A stretch of 64,000 nt of DNA, taken from positions 21,408,256 to 21,472,255 of the forward strand of contig JASFXZ010000001.1 of the NCBI GenBank assembly GCA_032209605.1. Direction: 5' to 3'. Within the stretch, counting starts at the first letter, position 1; each line of letters opens with the position of its first letter. The translations under genes were made by a program, and so were the position numbers. The notes beneath the pieces were generated by a model. It saw nothing but the letters and a program-made list of their open reading frames with translations. It made no database searches and had not been told where the DNA came from. The DNA is from Mactromeris polynyma (Eukaryota; Mollusca; Bivalvia; Venerida; Mactridae). Below are positions 1-14,429 of this stretch, one piece after another.

Positions 1-31
1 TGCAGTTAAGACAAACAAACTTGAAAGAAGG

Positions 32-275
32 TTACTGGACACTTAAACATTCATTGTTGTCAAGTTTTGATGGATAGTGTCCAGCGGTATCAATCATGTG
101 AGACAAAAAATTTATGTTGATTGAACTTTTGTAGAGGTCACTTTCGCTCAGTACATCTTGACAAGTGTAACTGTACAGACCTATAGTAAACACCATCATA
201 TTGTCAATATCATTCAAACTACAGACGTTGCTGTTGCTACACCGCACAAGAATGAGTTCTGGATATCTGTTACAA
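32..275 (-). CDS. Possible 3'-terminal coding exon of an unknown minus-strand gene
   Basis: On the minus strand a T-run ending in AAAAG (277-290) looks like a splice acceptor. It is followed by an open frame of about 80 codons ending in a stop at 32-34. The peptide is not low-complexity; it includes SNVCSLNDIDN, GLYSYTCQDVL and MIDTAGHYPS. There is no ATG at its left end; the longer frame depends on a TTG inside the T-run. I do not recognise the protein. It could be a terminal exon, a decayed retrocopy or chance. Confidence 0.25.
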
Positions 276-292
276 CTTTTAAAAAAACACAA

Positions 293-3200
293 TTAAATTG
301 GAGTGAAACTTTATTTTGGAAAAAAACTTATTAAAACTGTATTTATGGTTGAATAACTGTGTGAATAGCAGGCAAGTTTATTTTTTTTATTTTTTTATTT
401 CATTTGTAATTTCATTTGTAATTTCACTTTTTTTTAATTAAATTTTATATAATCTAAAGATTTATGAAAAGATATCTGTAAACTTGTATTGTTGTTTTAC
501 AGCCCCAGGCTTTGGTCAGTGCCTTCTCAAAGCAATTTGCAATACTTAACCTTTTAACATTATGTTTACAGTGAATATCAATTCTAAGAAATGGTTGAAA
601 TTGTTGACTGATTCTTGCTTTAAATTTCCTTGTAAATATTTATTTAAACAAAATTTGGTGGCAATAGGCAGTATAGATAGATGTGTGTGTCTCAGTCCTG
701 TATGTACAAGTTAAAACATTAATTTTGTTTAATGTGGTTCGGATAACAAACGTTCACAGAAATTTTGGATTAATTAATACAGAATGTAAGGTTCTTGAAT
801 TATTTCATATTTTTATTTTTGTTGTTGACTTTGTTATACATTTATTAAATCTACATATGTTAATAACTTACTCATTACTTAAATTTACACTCAATTCAAA
901 ACATTGAATTATGTTTCTTTTCTTTAAAATATGATGCATTTATTAAAACAAATTTTTAATTTTTGTTGCATCAAATTAAACTGATGCAACTGTTGTTGTT
1001 TTTTTCTCTAATACAAGAAAATAAGTTCATTGTAAAGGCACAAAGCATCACATTTTGTATATGTTAAAAATTCTGTTTGATTTTTTTTTTAATTAAATAC
1101 AAAATCTTTGTATTTGCGTTATTAATAAAATGATACAGGTGTTTAGACAGGTGCTCTTACTATGTGTGTGATATAGCTTCATTGTTGTTGATTGATCTGT
1201 TGATGTGTTGCTTTTATCATGTTGTTTTGCATACATGGGTATGATTGTCTAACAATATCTCACACTTTTAGCCACTGATTTGATAAAACCATTGTTTGTT
1301 AGGAACAGTTTTGCAGTGAAATTAAAAATCTATTTTAGCATAGGGTTTCAGAGTTCTGAGGAACTCCGACAGATCTATGGTCTTAACTTTTGTGAAAGTA
1401 TGCTAAATAATAATTTTGAGAAAACTGCACGTTTATGACTTCATGCAGTCATACTCTGTCTTATAACTTTTGTCAAAAAATGTCCTGGATCTGTAGGACT
1501 TTAGTCCAGTACATGTACTTTCTTTAAGATGTTCTTGATAACACGACATGTACTGGTCAATATACCTGTATCAAAACGATGTATGTGTGGTTTTGACAAA
1601 TACATATGAAAAGTGACAATATATAGTTGTAGAGTACATCTGTATAAAAGCATATATAACTGATTATCTCATATTTTACGACTCAATTAAGACCATCAAC
1701 CTTCAACCATTTGTGGTAGATTCCTATTTTTTTCACCTTAAGCTTTCTTAGGACTCCGATTTTGAAATCCTAGTGATCGAGGGTCCTTAGTCAGTTATTA
1801 CATTGCTTAGCATTTTACAATTATATTATCAGTTAAGACTTTTATACTAATGCTTTAAGTATTCGTTTATAATCTATCAGCTTTTGTTGTAAACATCTTC
1901 CATTCAAGGGATGTCTCATCGACGTCCTCATTTTTCCTCATTCTCAAAAGTGCAATTCTTGTGTGTATCACTTAGCATCACGTCTCAATGAAAACACTGC
2001 AAGCTTACATCTATTTCCATTATTTGGGGTTGATATTAATAAATACTATTTATAAAAGAGGTTACCATTTCTTCTATTTCTCATGATTGACATAACCTGA
2101 TAAAGGGAGGTAATTTTGCAGACAGAACATGAACTTATGACAGGGAGTGATCATTTGCTGTCATATGTTTGGCTTCTCAGGTTCCCGTCTTGTGAACTAT
2201 TATATATTATTCTAGATGTTAGGACCAATAATTTACCTTCACTGTAAACAGCTAATGTGCTGAATCAAATGTCCTCAGTAAAGTAAATAAATTATAATTT
2301 TTTAATTGAAATTTGCATTGTTTAAATCTGCTATTTCATCTATTTATTGAGGGAACTGTTGTTCTAAACTGCTTCTATAGCAAACCTGGGTATTCAGAGT
2401 TTTGTTTTAAACCCTTGATATCTATTTTCCATCTTTGTACTATAAGCAATATGCCTACAAGGCCATCCTTCATAAACTGTTAGTTTGCAATACCCTGACT
2501 CATATTATATATGAGGTGGGTTTGTAGGTCTTGAGAAATTAATAAAACCTCCGCAAGCATCAAACTGACAAATTATTATTTTTTAAGAAGCATTCTTCTG
2601 AAATGAAGAAATAAGTAATTGCTGTTAGATGGTGGTGCATAACTGTGAAAGTTGAGTTCAGTTCATTGTTAAGTGGGGTATGTAATTCTTCATTTTTGCT
2701 GCTGATTAGGGATTGCTGTTCATCAGGTCTTGATATTTTTTATTTTATCGCAATATGAAAGAAAGTTATCGAGAAAGTAACGTCGTTGATTTTACATTAT
2801 TGACGCTTTATCTAGTAGATGGCTTATGGCTATTTCAAATTGTGGCCATTTACATTGATAAAAATAATTATCTGCAATTTTGTATCAAAATTATTCATCA
2901 CAGCGGACTGTCTCCAATTTGTATGAAGTATGAAACCAACTCTCATCTTTGTTCTATCTCGTACTTACTCAATGGTTACAATGCCAACTCAAATTATCTC
3001 CCTTGTCATCCTCATAAAAATATTACTGATGCTGCAACATTGGTCATATCCTGTATGCATTTAGCATTCAACGCAAACTCTTTCGGAACATGACTAAATG
3101 TACTTATTAATATCATAACTTTGTTCAGTTTACTAAATACTGTCATAAATCCCTGGATTTAGGTCGAGAAATTTAATGTCTTGATGGATAAAAATTATTC

Positions 3201-6200
3201 TGAGTGTTTAAAGAAATTCTTGAGTGTGGAATTTACAAAGAAATGTGACTCCCCTCTCAGCCGCCAGTCCCTCGATTCATATGCTAACATTTCACATGTC
3301 TAAAATTCCAAGATATGAAATTAATTATAGATTTTGGTTCAAATATTTACACAAAGGCGTCTTAGCCCCTGATGCTGCTACACTGGTCTGGCAAAATATT
3401 TCAAATGGGAAGCCAATGTCTCATAAAATTACCATGCATCATAGGGTAAAATGTATTGACTGAACTATACTCATATCTTTAAATGGTCTCTGAGTTTGTC
3501 GAAGGCTGCCGCTTCTGTTTAATGCTTATTATCTTTTGACTTGTTAATATTGATATTTTCTCACTTTTTTCATTCATCGTGAAATCATGAAAGAAAACTT
3601 CATGTTTTAGTCTCATCAGATGTTTAAAATTAAGCACTTTGTTCTATTTTTAATTGAAGTTGCGGCCATGTGCGAACATGTTTCTTTACAAAAGCATTCT
3701 TTTGTTTGCTGAAATTATTATTTTGATTTGAAGAACATTTTGTATAAGTATAATAAAGATTTTTGCTTATTTGAATCTGAGGAGATCATTAACAATTGCA
3801 GATCGTTTTTGTCATCTTGGTAACGAATCTTCCTAATTTTTAGCTGGTTTCTTCTATTTGTACAGGGAAAAAAATATAAATTGTCACATTTAGTCAGATA
3901 TATTTATTTTAGTCTCATCAATATAATATACACATTCTAAATATTTCAGTATGAATATAATACAACAAATAAATGATAATACAACTCAGATATCTGGAAT
4001 GGGTAATTTTGAGTACATGTATATATACACTCCAAGGTTGCGTAATAAACCCATTCTATTATGTTGATGAGTGTTCTTGTTCTCACTCTTGTGTCGTTAG
4101 CTTTCGATGTTTTCATCAACCAATGATGTGTTATAAACAATGATTAAAACGTTTCTAATTAACTTGATAATTTTGCATGGGAGTTTCTACAACTGACATT
4201 TTATGGAAATCCCCATGTTTATCTAAGGCACCCTTTGGAATCAGTTCCATCCTCTCATGTTTAGAACAATAAAATGTTAATTAGTTCACAGAGATTGTCG
4301 TTAACCGGTGTGTATTTGAAGCTCTGTAGAAATAAAACATTTATGTTGTTTTGTCTTTAAATTTAAATTTTAACCAATCAGGCATTTTCCCCCATATTGT
4401 TAATATTATCGTATTTTATTACAATGATAGAAGACGAAATACACCTATGTAGACCTGTCAAAGTGTAATGATTGTTAATCAGTCAAAATAGAACAAATAA
4501 ATGAAACCAGTCAAAATGAAATAAATGAAAACCAGTCAAAAACATAATAAATGAAAACCAGTCAAAATGTAATAATGAAAACCAGTCAAAATGTAATAAT
4601 TGTAAACCAGTCAAAATGTAATTTCTTAATGAATCAGAATCAAGCATTTGCATTCTGAATAATAACTCAAATAGCAAATCATATGCACAGTGTTGCCTAA
4701 TAAAGAAATCACAGGCACTCTTGTATATTAGTTATCTTTGTAATAATATATTATAATCAAAGCCACATTTTTCCTATCGATTCTAAAGCTTTGATTGACC
4801 ATGATCAGCTGATTATTATCTGATGGAACAATGCATGCTTGCAGTTCAAAGGTTATAATTCTGTTAATGAAAGGTGGCACTGCTATCAAATGTGAATGAA
4901 ATTGATGGTTTTGGTAGATACAGGCTAAGGTACCTGGACTGAAATTCTGGCACATCTTCCTGCTTTTCATTATTAATATTAGTTAGACAATAGATAACAC
5001 ATGGGGGTTAGAATCTGATTATGCAATTTCAGAGTGGTCAGATATGTTGGTAAGGGGGTAGATTGGTCAGTGATTAGTGCTTAAACTGGGAAAGGTATAT
5101 GGTGTGAAATTTGAGACAACCATGGCAACAGAATTTTGGCATTATCATCAGAAATACTGATTTTCAGACTTACATCTGTTTGGGGAAATTAATTGGGGTA
5201 CGAAATAGGGGAACGTTTTTTTTACAGTTAATTGATTTCTGATTGTTTCGTTGTTGTGGTGTTTTTATGGACCTAGTCTGTGTGTGAGACAATTAATGAT
5301 AGGACGAACATTTAGATTTCAAAAGCAATCGAGTGTATGATATTTTAAAGGTAAAAATGTTAAATGTAAAATTATGAAACTAAATTTACGAATGACTCAC
5401 TCGTACATTGAAAATATCAAGACATTTCATTTTTTTTCTGAAATGTAGCTTAATTAATCCTCAAAGTTCATTTATGATATTAAATTTGGTAAAAAGCTCT
5501 TCTTGTTTTTCTTTCATTAAAAGGGACTTTGATGAATTTCGAATTTCAATTATTTTGACAAACTGACATATAATGTCTCAGTGCTTATTCACAATTCACT
5601 GATTTACAAGTATTTTTACGTAAACAAATTATTCAATTTTTAACCTCAACAGTTATTTGACAGCCTTTCTTTTTCATTCAGTCAGTGTGTTGTTGCAAGA
5701 TTATCACAGATTTTTAATTTTGCTAAATCCCAACATTTACACAACTTAAATTTAAATAGATAAATAAACAGTTACATGCCATTATATTCAATATTACATT
5801 TTGATCCCTTAATCCTTTCTACCCTCCTTTTCACAGAAAAAAGTCGAAAAAATTTTTTTGAAAGCTATTTTAAAGGTGTTAGCTGGGTACAAGCCATGTT
5901 TTTAATAGATAATAATCAAGAGTATGATATAAAAATTTCCCCGTTGTGTACCCCTAGGGCTTGATTTTTAATACATATGGCAATTATAAATGATAAGTGG
6001 GTCCTATTTGTTAGTTCTTATGCATTAATAAGAATTTGTATACACTGCATTACCCTTGGATATTAACATCTTGATATATCATCTCAGATGCTATCAATAA
6101 CTTCAGGAGAGATTGTTTATTGATTTCCCCGCGTGGTGCCTCAAATTCATTTCAGCCGCTGGAGTTTCATTTTTTTCTGCTGGTCAGTTTTGACTTATTG

Positions 6201-9200
6201 TATTGATAAGAAACATATGTGAATGATGATTGATACAAATTTATGTAAACACTTCCAGCAAATGTTGTCACTCGGTAATAAGGTAAGCATTTCGTAGATT
6301 TTTATCAATTTACCCGGCAAACGACTTTCATGTTCATTAATATGTTTACTGCATTGTAAGCCATGTACTCCTGTCAGAAACTTTCGAAGAAAAGCTGTAT
6401 TGTTGATGGCATTTATTAATTGCACTTACGGTGCTGATTTTTGGAACCATGGCATTGTGAAAAGGTTATGATGTTTTTTAGAGGTTGGTGCTAAACCGTT
6501 TGTTACTCAGTTTCGGTAAAAATCAGTTACGATAATTTTGCGTCAAACTCTTAATTCGGAATTTTTTTTAGCGTGATGCTGTTATTAATTTCATCCAGGT
6601 TCATTAATATTATCAGCATTTTGTGGCTTATGGCTTATAGAATTCGATAATTCATTATGTGGTTTTAGTTTTGAAGGAAATTGTACCGTGTTTTTATAGA
6701 TCATTATTAATTATGTTGGCTTCTGTCACTCTGATGCAGCTGCAAGCATCTACAATGTGTTTTAACAATTGATTAATTTGGATTGTATAAACTATAATAA
6801 TATTATGTTGTTAAAATTTGGTTTATACTCTTGAAAATGGTATATCATTTATGTTCATACTTCAAACATTATCTCTATAGAAATTCATATTTTTTCTTCA
6901 AAATGTAATAATTTTATGTACTTTAGTAGTTATTTTTAATTTAAACATATAATTTAGATATCTAAAACATGGGGAAAAATGCAGAAATATATTCTTGACA
7001 TGTTCATGTTACACAAATCTCTTAACAAATTATCACATATTTTTCACTCAAGTTATTATATACTTAAGAATTTCACACATAATTTTTCATGACCATTTTA
7101 AATGGAATTTAAAATATGTCATAGTGTATACACTATTACTGCACAAGCCAATAAACATCTGTCATGTTGTTTTACACGTCATATTGATGTACTTAAGTTT
7201 ATTTGTCCACATTTAATATGTGTTAATTTGTGTCATGTGGCCCCTTTGACTCCCTCCCTTGTTCATTTCAATACGCATCTGGCATCCTGCAGTTCTGTTT
7301 GCATAATTTATAAAATTTGCGAATAAAAAAGTAGCAACATGTCAAAAGAATGATGTCATAAACATTCAAAAACTTGATGTCATAATATTATATAATATAT
7401 TATCTGTATAATTGATGCTGACTACATCATTGTTGATAGATCTATTACAAGTTCAGGATAGGTTTTTTTGTAATAATATCGCTACTTACATGTGCTAAGT
7501 TTTATGTTCTTATCTTAGTTAGTCTTACATCAACATGTGAACATAATTGGAAGCATGTTGCGTTATAGTGGTATGTAGCATAGTACTCGAGATAATCCGT
7601 GTTATAATGTCTCCGTATCATCGGAGCGCAGTGGCACGATATTTTACGTTATTTTATACATCGTTTTTAACCGAGTATTTATGACGTTTTACTTTGTTAT
7701 GGTATGTGTCAGCTGATATTTTCATTAAGAAATAATATGTTAATCTTATATAAGTTATAATATTGCATTCCATGTATCTATATAGGACTGTGTTTAATCC
7801 TATTTACCTCAGTATACAATTATTAGTAATGCTATCACGATGTTAGTAATTGGATTTAATTTTTTTGTATTATTAAAAATTGATACTTTATGATGGTTGA
7901 ATGGACAATGAAGTAATTAAAATTTGCTTACATTGTAAAGACTTGTTTCACTATTGATTATCAGAATGTTGTTTCATTTCAAAATATTTATCTATCGATT
8001 TTTCTTTAATAAATTTCTGACAGAATTGTTTAAAATGTCTTATTTCCATGGTAACTATTTTCTCATTTTATTGGGTGTTTTACATTTAGAATTTTTTTTT
8101 TATATTAATGTCTATAATAAATGTTAAGTCTAGTGCTAGATTGTGGTAACTGCCTCTCTCACAAATATGAGTTGCACTAACTGTGCACCAATTTTATATA
8201 TAAATGATAATATTCACATCTGAAAGTACCCGGTAATGTAAATTGTGAGACCTTTAGCACTTAAAATTTGACACTGATAGAACCTTTAAAGTGCTGTACA
8301 ATTTATCAAAATCACCCAATGTTAAAGTACTGTATGTATATGAAACCAATGTCAAGCTCTGTTGGTAGAAATTAATACGCATAAATTGTATCTTCATCAA
8401 GATTTCAGTAAGAAATTGGATCAAGTTTTGAGTCTGTCATCCTTTCATATTCTCGTTAAACCAGTTTTTTTTTAAAAAAGCTTGAATTTACTAGTTTTGA
8501 ATTTTAAAAAAAATGTAAATTTCAGTGAAAATGTCAAAACGCCTAACCATGTATTCTATTTCATTATGGTGAATAACAAGTTTTTCAACATAATTTCACT
8601 ATTCAAATTTGAAATTCAAGGTGTATGAAGGGGCTAAATATATACTAGATGGGGATTAGCAAGTCAAATTTCGCTAATAAATTTTACTGATAATGTTGGA
8701 TGTTGAATTAAATTTAATGTGTGAAATTTAGATGGTCCGTAAGTTTGCAATTCTCAAAAGCTTTTTTTAATGAAATTTCATCTCTTTATTACAAATTTGT
8801 TCATATTTCACATTAAATATTTTCTGTTTTCATATTTCAGCATTATATCGCGCTAATTGTCATATTTTTCTTTGTTCCGCATAACAATGGACACATGGGG
8901 TATTAAATTCTAGCCCCCAATTTAATTTTCTACTTCAATTAAAAGTTTTCATAAAATCAAATCCATTACATCTGATTGGTTTTTCCTCTGAAAATGGAAT
9001 TGATTTTTTACTGCGATGAATTAATGACCGGTCGACGGTTTAGTGTTCCGTATTCCGCTGGATATGTTCATTCAGAGCTTGGACAGTACGCAGAGATAAA
9101 CACGATGTCAGATTTTTAAATTGAATATTGACAAATGGAGAGTATCATGTTATAAATTTTGGAATATTTGGAATAATATTTGTATAAAATGACCAAAATT

Positions 9201-12200
9201 TTGCAATTCATAAATGGGATATGAGCGAGAACAAAGACGAGAGATATTTGTCGTGAAATTATTGACCAGTGTCACACGGTGGAGGGATGGACGTTATTTC
9301 GGTATTGTTATGCTTTCTCACTTTGTCGAGTTTATCAATGGAAACTGTTAAAAACAGATGAATTAAATTTCAACTAGTAAGGGACACCAATTATCAACGT
9401 TTTTAAATTTGTCGTGTCCACGACAAGTGGTAGAATTTCTCGATTGATACCGTGGTATAGGAATAGTTATTGATCTTTGACTCTCATTACTGTTAATTAA
9501 GCACATTGATGTAGTTTTTGTAAACAGGATTTATGACTGAGAAAAACATGGCAAATTTGTCATTAAACATGTTACGTTAATGTTGACTGTGCAGATGATG
9601 CCTCCTTGTTTAAATAAATAGTTTTAGGTTAATCCATGCCATCATAAGATTAGTTTGATTGTTGTATTCTATTCAATTTCCTGTGGGTGTACCAGGTATT
9701 AAATATTTTAATAATTATGCGATGTTATTTTAATGAATTTATTGTACTACATTAAAGTTGATTTATTTTAAAATTACAAATTTGATTTTTAATCCCAAAA
9801 AAGAGATTTTTCAGCTCATTATTTGTGAAATGAAATTTTAAGGCGTGAAAATTTATTGAAATATTACAATTTGAATTGATTATGCAGAGAGCACTGTAGA
9901 ATTGTTTTCAAGTTACATATTATTATTTTTGTTGGTCGACTTTGAAGGACTGATGTAATGCTTAATGATATGTCTTACGTATGTATGTAGTCTTGTACCC
10001 TTGCACAGATTTAATGTTGTTCACAGAGGGTCTTGTTATTTCTAACAGAAAATTTGACATTACAAAGTTATTAACGATCTATGAAGAATGAAAGTGCATA
10101 CAATCTATCACAAGGTACCCAGTGCATAGTGTTCGGTGGAAATGACAAGCAGTTTACTTGTTTACAGAGACTGTTGTTGAATAATACCGAGTTGTTAATG
10201 AAAACATTGTGTGTCTAAGTATTTGCTAATGAAGTGTGGGTTGTATTAGTGTACAAATTTCATCCTTAATTCCGGACACTGAATGTGTGCAATAATTGTG
10301 AGGGTGTGTTCGAATTATTTTATAGATACTAGCAAGCTGTAAATAAACTCGGATTGTCACTGATCTAGGTTAAAATCCAAAAATTCAACCTATTATTCTG
10401 CCTTAAAAAATATGTGTTAATTCCTTTAACCAAACTGAAACTTGTATGTAATACCCCCAACCTTGACTAAAATGTTTTATGGCATGAATTTCTAGAAGTC
10501 AGATATAGTTATTTCTGTCCCTATCCAAATGTCTTCAAAATTCGTAAAAATAAATAAAATCCAATATGCCTAACAACCTAATTGTTGATCACCGTGTTAC
10601 AGGAACCAAATAGTTTGTTTTCTTAGCCTTATAAATGCAAAGTATTATATTTTTTTCGTCTGCTAAGTAATGAAATACATGTACATAAAACTGTGTACAC
10701 TAAGGAAAATACTGATCTAACGGTACTCCGAGGCACTACAGAACTGGTACTGTTTATAGATTATATCTCAGTTTGTTTTTGATTAATATTCTGTTGCAAA
10801 CCCACAGAAATCTTTTTCCTTCCAGCAGTTTGAAAATTGAGATAAATGGTAATACCACAGTAATGAGAAATCAGCTCAAATTTTGCTAATCTTTCCTGGT
10901 CAATCGGTTGCCATGGCAATGGTCAATTAAAATTCAATACTGGGCATGTTTCCATCTAGCATTGGGGGAGAATATTGATGTATTTATGATACAAAATCTA
11001 GCTGGTCAGGAATTGATTGTTGAAAATATGCCGGAGAACTATTTCTGTTGATGTCGATATGCAAAGTGGCTCGGAATTGTTGTTCATGTAGTAATTTACT
11101 GCCAGATTTCTGTTGTCAATTATCCCTCACAGAGTAGCTGTAATTAGAGATTATTTTGTGTGTTTATACATATTTAACTTGTTACTTTATGTAATTGCCA
11201 GTCAGACTGATGTGGGTGGTTATGGGTAATCTTGTGAAAGTGAATCGGGTTGTTTTTGATTGGTCAGAAATATGAAACTTCATAATATATGTTTGTTTTA
11301 CTTCATTTGACAATACAAAGGGCTGAGGGTAACTTACATAAGTGATTGGTTGGCGAAATGTCAGAAAACGTACAGAACAAAACTAAACATTTTTTAATGA
11401 CAAACATAAACCCATGCACAGACAAGCGATATGCAAGCTTAGGCCTTGTGACCCCTAAGGCATCTTGACTACTGCTTGTAGATGTTAAAACAATAAAACT
11501 GACAATGCATACATGCCCACTATAACCAACTGCTTGACAAGTATTTGTTTTCATTTGCATTAATTATCTTGTATCAGCCAGTCACTGTAATGTAAACCCT
11601 CTAACCAGTGTATTTCATTGTATGTGGAATAGTTGTGTGAACTTTGCTACCTCCATTTTTGAAGAGTTACAAAATGGTGGACAGTAAGTTACATGTTTTT
11701 TAAAGATGCTGATTCCTGTACATACATGTTGTGTTCTACTATACTGTGATCAATCACTTTCAATACTTATTTGAAATATGGTGGCAGTGAGTACATTAGT
11801 GATTGATTATTCTGTCATCTACATGTACTAGGATTTTGTTTCAAATTGCTGTTATTATTTTTTTACTGCTATCATGATACTGTGGATATTTGCCTTATCA
11901 CTTTAAAATCATCAGAATTCAAGGATATTAAATTGTACAAATTGTTCTAGTGTATTTCAAAGAAAGGAATAAACACAGTGATTACATTTTAAAAGTTCTG
12001 CCAAAAAATCCTAATGTTGAATAAGTAAAGAAATTAAGAAAATAATCTAAAGTTTTTTTTGTTGAAATTACTAGCTCTATACCAGTTAGTAATACAATAT
12101 TTTGTTGGCACTAAACTTATAAGAAGAACTATTTTTATCGCTTATATAAGCTTTCGGAACTTTATATCTTATGTTTCTCCTTTTCCCCGCTTAGTCTTCT

Positions 12201-14041
12201 ATAAGACATGATGTCATCTACAATGGTATCGATAAAAGATAAAAAAAAACTGACCTTCCCGTCAAATGTATTGGACTAGATTTTTTTAAGTTTATAGCTT
12301 GTAGCAAAATGGAAAGGATGGATCAATAGTTAATGAGCCTGGCCGCATTCCAGATCCATTGTATTACATAGGCAGTTATTTCTGTTGATGATATTGATAT
12401 GTTTTTTAAAGGTACAAGATATTGTTCAAGTTTTTTTATAGTAGAAAATAGTCGTAATACTTCTGGTAAGATATTTATTATATAAAATCCAACATAATGA
12501 GTTCTAGACTGACATTTCGTATGGATGTTTAATTCTGTATTTGGTAATTTCATTATATTTGACATTTCTGAATATATATAATGTGTAAAGAAAAAAAATT
12601 CGAGACAGAATTATCGTAAAACGTGACAAAAATCTGTAGAACACATAATGGTCGTTTCATTGTTTGTATTTTAGGGTTGTGTTTGAATACTGATTCAAGT
12701 AGTCTAACCATCTGCCTTTAAATCAATCAAATATTAATGACATGTTTCTTGTAGTTTTGTTTCCAGCGAACAATTATTTGTACTTGCGATACGATTTTTG
12801 TTGTACTGTTCCAGTTTGATGTAAGAAAACATACGGTTGTCTGAATTTGAAAACACCGTTTCAAACCAAGTCTTACAAGCATTTGTTCATCTATTTTTCA
12901 GCATCTCAGTCTTATATGTCAATTTTTACACTACATTTTTCAGGGTGTTCAAAACATCATCAATAATTAATTAGTTATTTTTATTCCATCTCATCAATTC
13001 TAGAATTTCATCATGAAAATTTAATTTAATACACGTGCTGACCTCAGTCGATTTGTAATTATATTTGATACATTGTATTTAAGTAATTTCATTTCATCAA
13101 ACTAAACTAGATCTTTTTGATTCAAAAACTATGTGAAGTGTTGAAGAAATAAATAACGTTACTAGGGTAATTTGTTACTGACTGTTGTAAAGCATTCAAA
13201 AAATGTGTTTCAACAGTGATACGTTTTTGATTTGTTCCTTCGTTTAATCACTCACTTTGGTCAACTACTCAAGCAAATCAGTAAAAAACATTAAATTTTT
13301 ATTTCAAACTGATTGATGTTGATAAAAATGTAAATTTGATGAACTGTTTTTTTTTTATTTCGAAGTTGGAGTAACAGGGTTAAAGTTGAGTGATTATATT
13401 GCTACGTACATTCTGAGATGTTCATGGCCAGCTAGGGAATATATCGGGAGTGTTTTAAAGTTAGTTCAAGTTAATGGATTTTTGCGAGTTCAGTCGCCTT
13501 AATACATAGCTCTCTATTAATATTTAATGTAAATTTTTTTACTAAAGATTCACTGGCATATATTTTGTTAGCCAGGTTTTTTCTGAATGTTGAACAAATT
13601 TATGGTTCTATCATCGAAGTGAAACTGAAGCTGATGGAATGTGTTTATTGCTTATAAATTTTTCATTAAATTGAAAATAATTTCACACTGATATAAATTT
13701 ACATGGCTTGTTTCTCGATCTTCTCCGTATTGTATTTGAGCTGTTCATATTTGTCATCAGCTCATATGGACAAAGTTTTCAGCTGTATATAAAAACATTT
13801 TATCTGATGGACATTCATTGGTCTATCCTTGGTTTGAAACTTTTTCAGTTTTAATGCCTTTAATTATTTGCCGAAGGATTTTATGCAAATTTAGATCTGT
13901 ATCTGTGGATTTTGTATAAACAAATGCGACGATATACATTTTTGTATTTTCATTTTCGTCCTTGCCAGTGTTTTATGTTTCATCTTTTTGAATTTTGCTT
14001 CAAGGAGAGAAATGAAATACAGCATTTAAATAAATTGTTTA
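293..14041 (+). other. Long non-coding stretch, probably intron and 5' flank of the zinc-finger gene
   Basis: I see no supported exon here. The sequence is AT-rich with many T-runs on the plus strand and few interspersed repeats. A 25-bp tandem repeat at 4452-4625 is the only clear internal structure. The longest frame, 112 codons at 2755-3093, has no recognisable domain. A somewhat less AT-rich part at about 8990-9320 could be regulatory, but nothing proves it. The upstream exon and promoter must lie here or before base 1. Confidence 0.4.
4452..4625. repeat. Degenerate tandem repeat, about 25-bp unit, six to seven copies
   Basis: The core cagtcaaaat starts at 4480, 4508, 4533, 4559, 4583 and 4608, giving spacings of 24-28 bases. 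A weaker copy precedes the first. Units look like aaccagtcaaaatgtaat. The minus-strand frame through it is a repeat artefact. Confidence 0.85.
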
Positions 14042-14207
14042 TACAGTAAAACCTCGATAACATGACCGCCCTTGGGACCCTTTGTAAACTGGTCTTATTA
14101 TTGAAGTTGAAGAAAGAGCAAATTTGGGAAAATTTACTTGAAAATTGTGTTCTTAATTTTAAGGTGATCTTATTATTGAGGTGGTCTTAAAGTGAGGTTT
14201 TACTGTA
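14042..14207. mobile_element. Miniature inverted-repeat element, family A (intronic copy)
   Basis: The left end tacagtaaaacctc is the reverse complement of the right end gaggttttactgta. Both ends carry TA next to CAGT/ACTG, as expected for a TA-duplicating Tc1/mariner or pogo-type non-autonomous element. The inside includes the family signature ggtcttattattga. It ends only about 65 bases before the predicted splice acceptor of the zinc-finger exon. Confidence 0.85.
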
Positions 14208-14250
14208 CCTTGACACAATGTTTAGTTTATTTGCTGGCTAAATCTTATTG

Positions 14251-14272
14251 TTTGTATTTTGTCTATTTTCAG
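14251..14272 (+). other. Predicted 3' splice acceptor before the zinc-finger exon
   Basis: A T-rich tract (tttgtattttgtctattttc) runs straight into AG at 14271-14272. It has good polypyrimidine-AG structure and lies about 160 bases before the start codon. Stop codons in the main frame between it and the ATG show that the upstream exon sequence is untranslated. The matching donor lies upstream and I could not identify it. Confidence 0.55.
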
Positions 14273-14429
14273 ATGTTGATGAAAATAAAGAAAGACAAGA
14301 AATGATTCTGATAGAATAAGATAGATTTCTGCAGTAACTGCATTACCATAGAAGTATTACAACAAAGTGCAAGATAGAAACATTTGAAAATTGTGACTGT
14401 AGATTTTGCTACTGTAAAGTTTGATAGCC
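14273..14429 (+). promoter_or_regulatory. 5' UTR portion of the zinc-finger exon, with two overlapping uORFs
   Basis: If splicing uses the acceptor ending at 14272, the exon begins with a 157-base leader. It opens directly with an ATG at 14273 that encodes ten residues and stops at 14303-14305. A second ATG at 14302 overlaps that stop (ATGA) and encodes five residues, stopping at 14317-14319. Neither is in frame with the main ATG at 14430. Both could dampen translation of the zinc-finger protein. The exon boundary is predicted from sequence only. Confidence 0.5.

Noticed and set aside
2755..3463. Possible exons at 2755-3093 and 3224-3463, which share a DAATLV peptide
   Set aside because: The resemblance is limited to about 20 bases (gatgctgc.aca.tggtc); no zinc-binding pattern, splice signals or wider similarity.
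14421..14429. TTG at 14421 as start of the zinc-finger protein
   Set aside because: The ATG at 14430 has a good Kozak context and animal genes rarely start at TTG.
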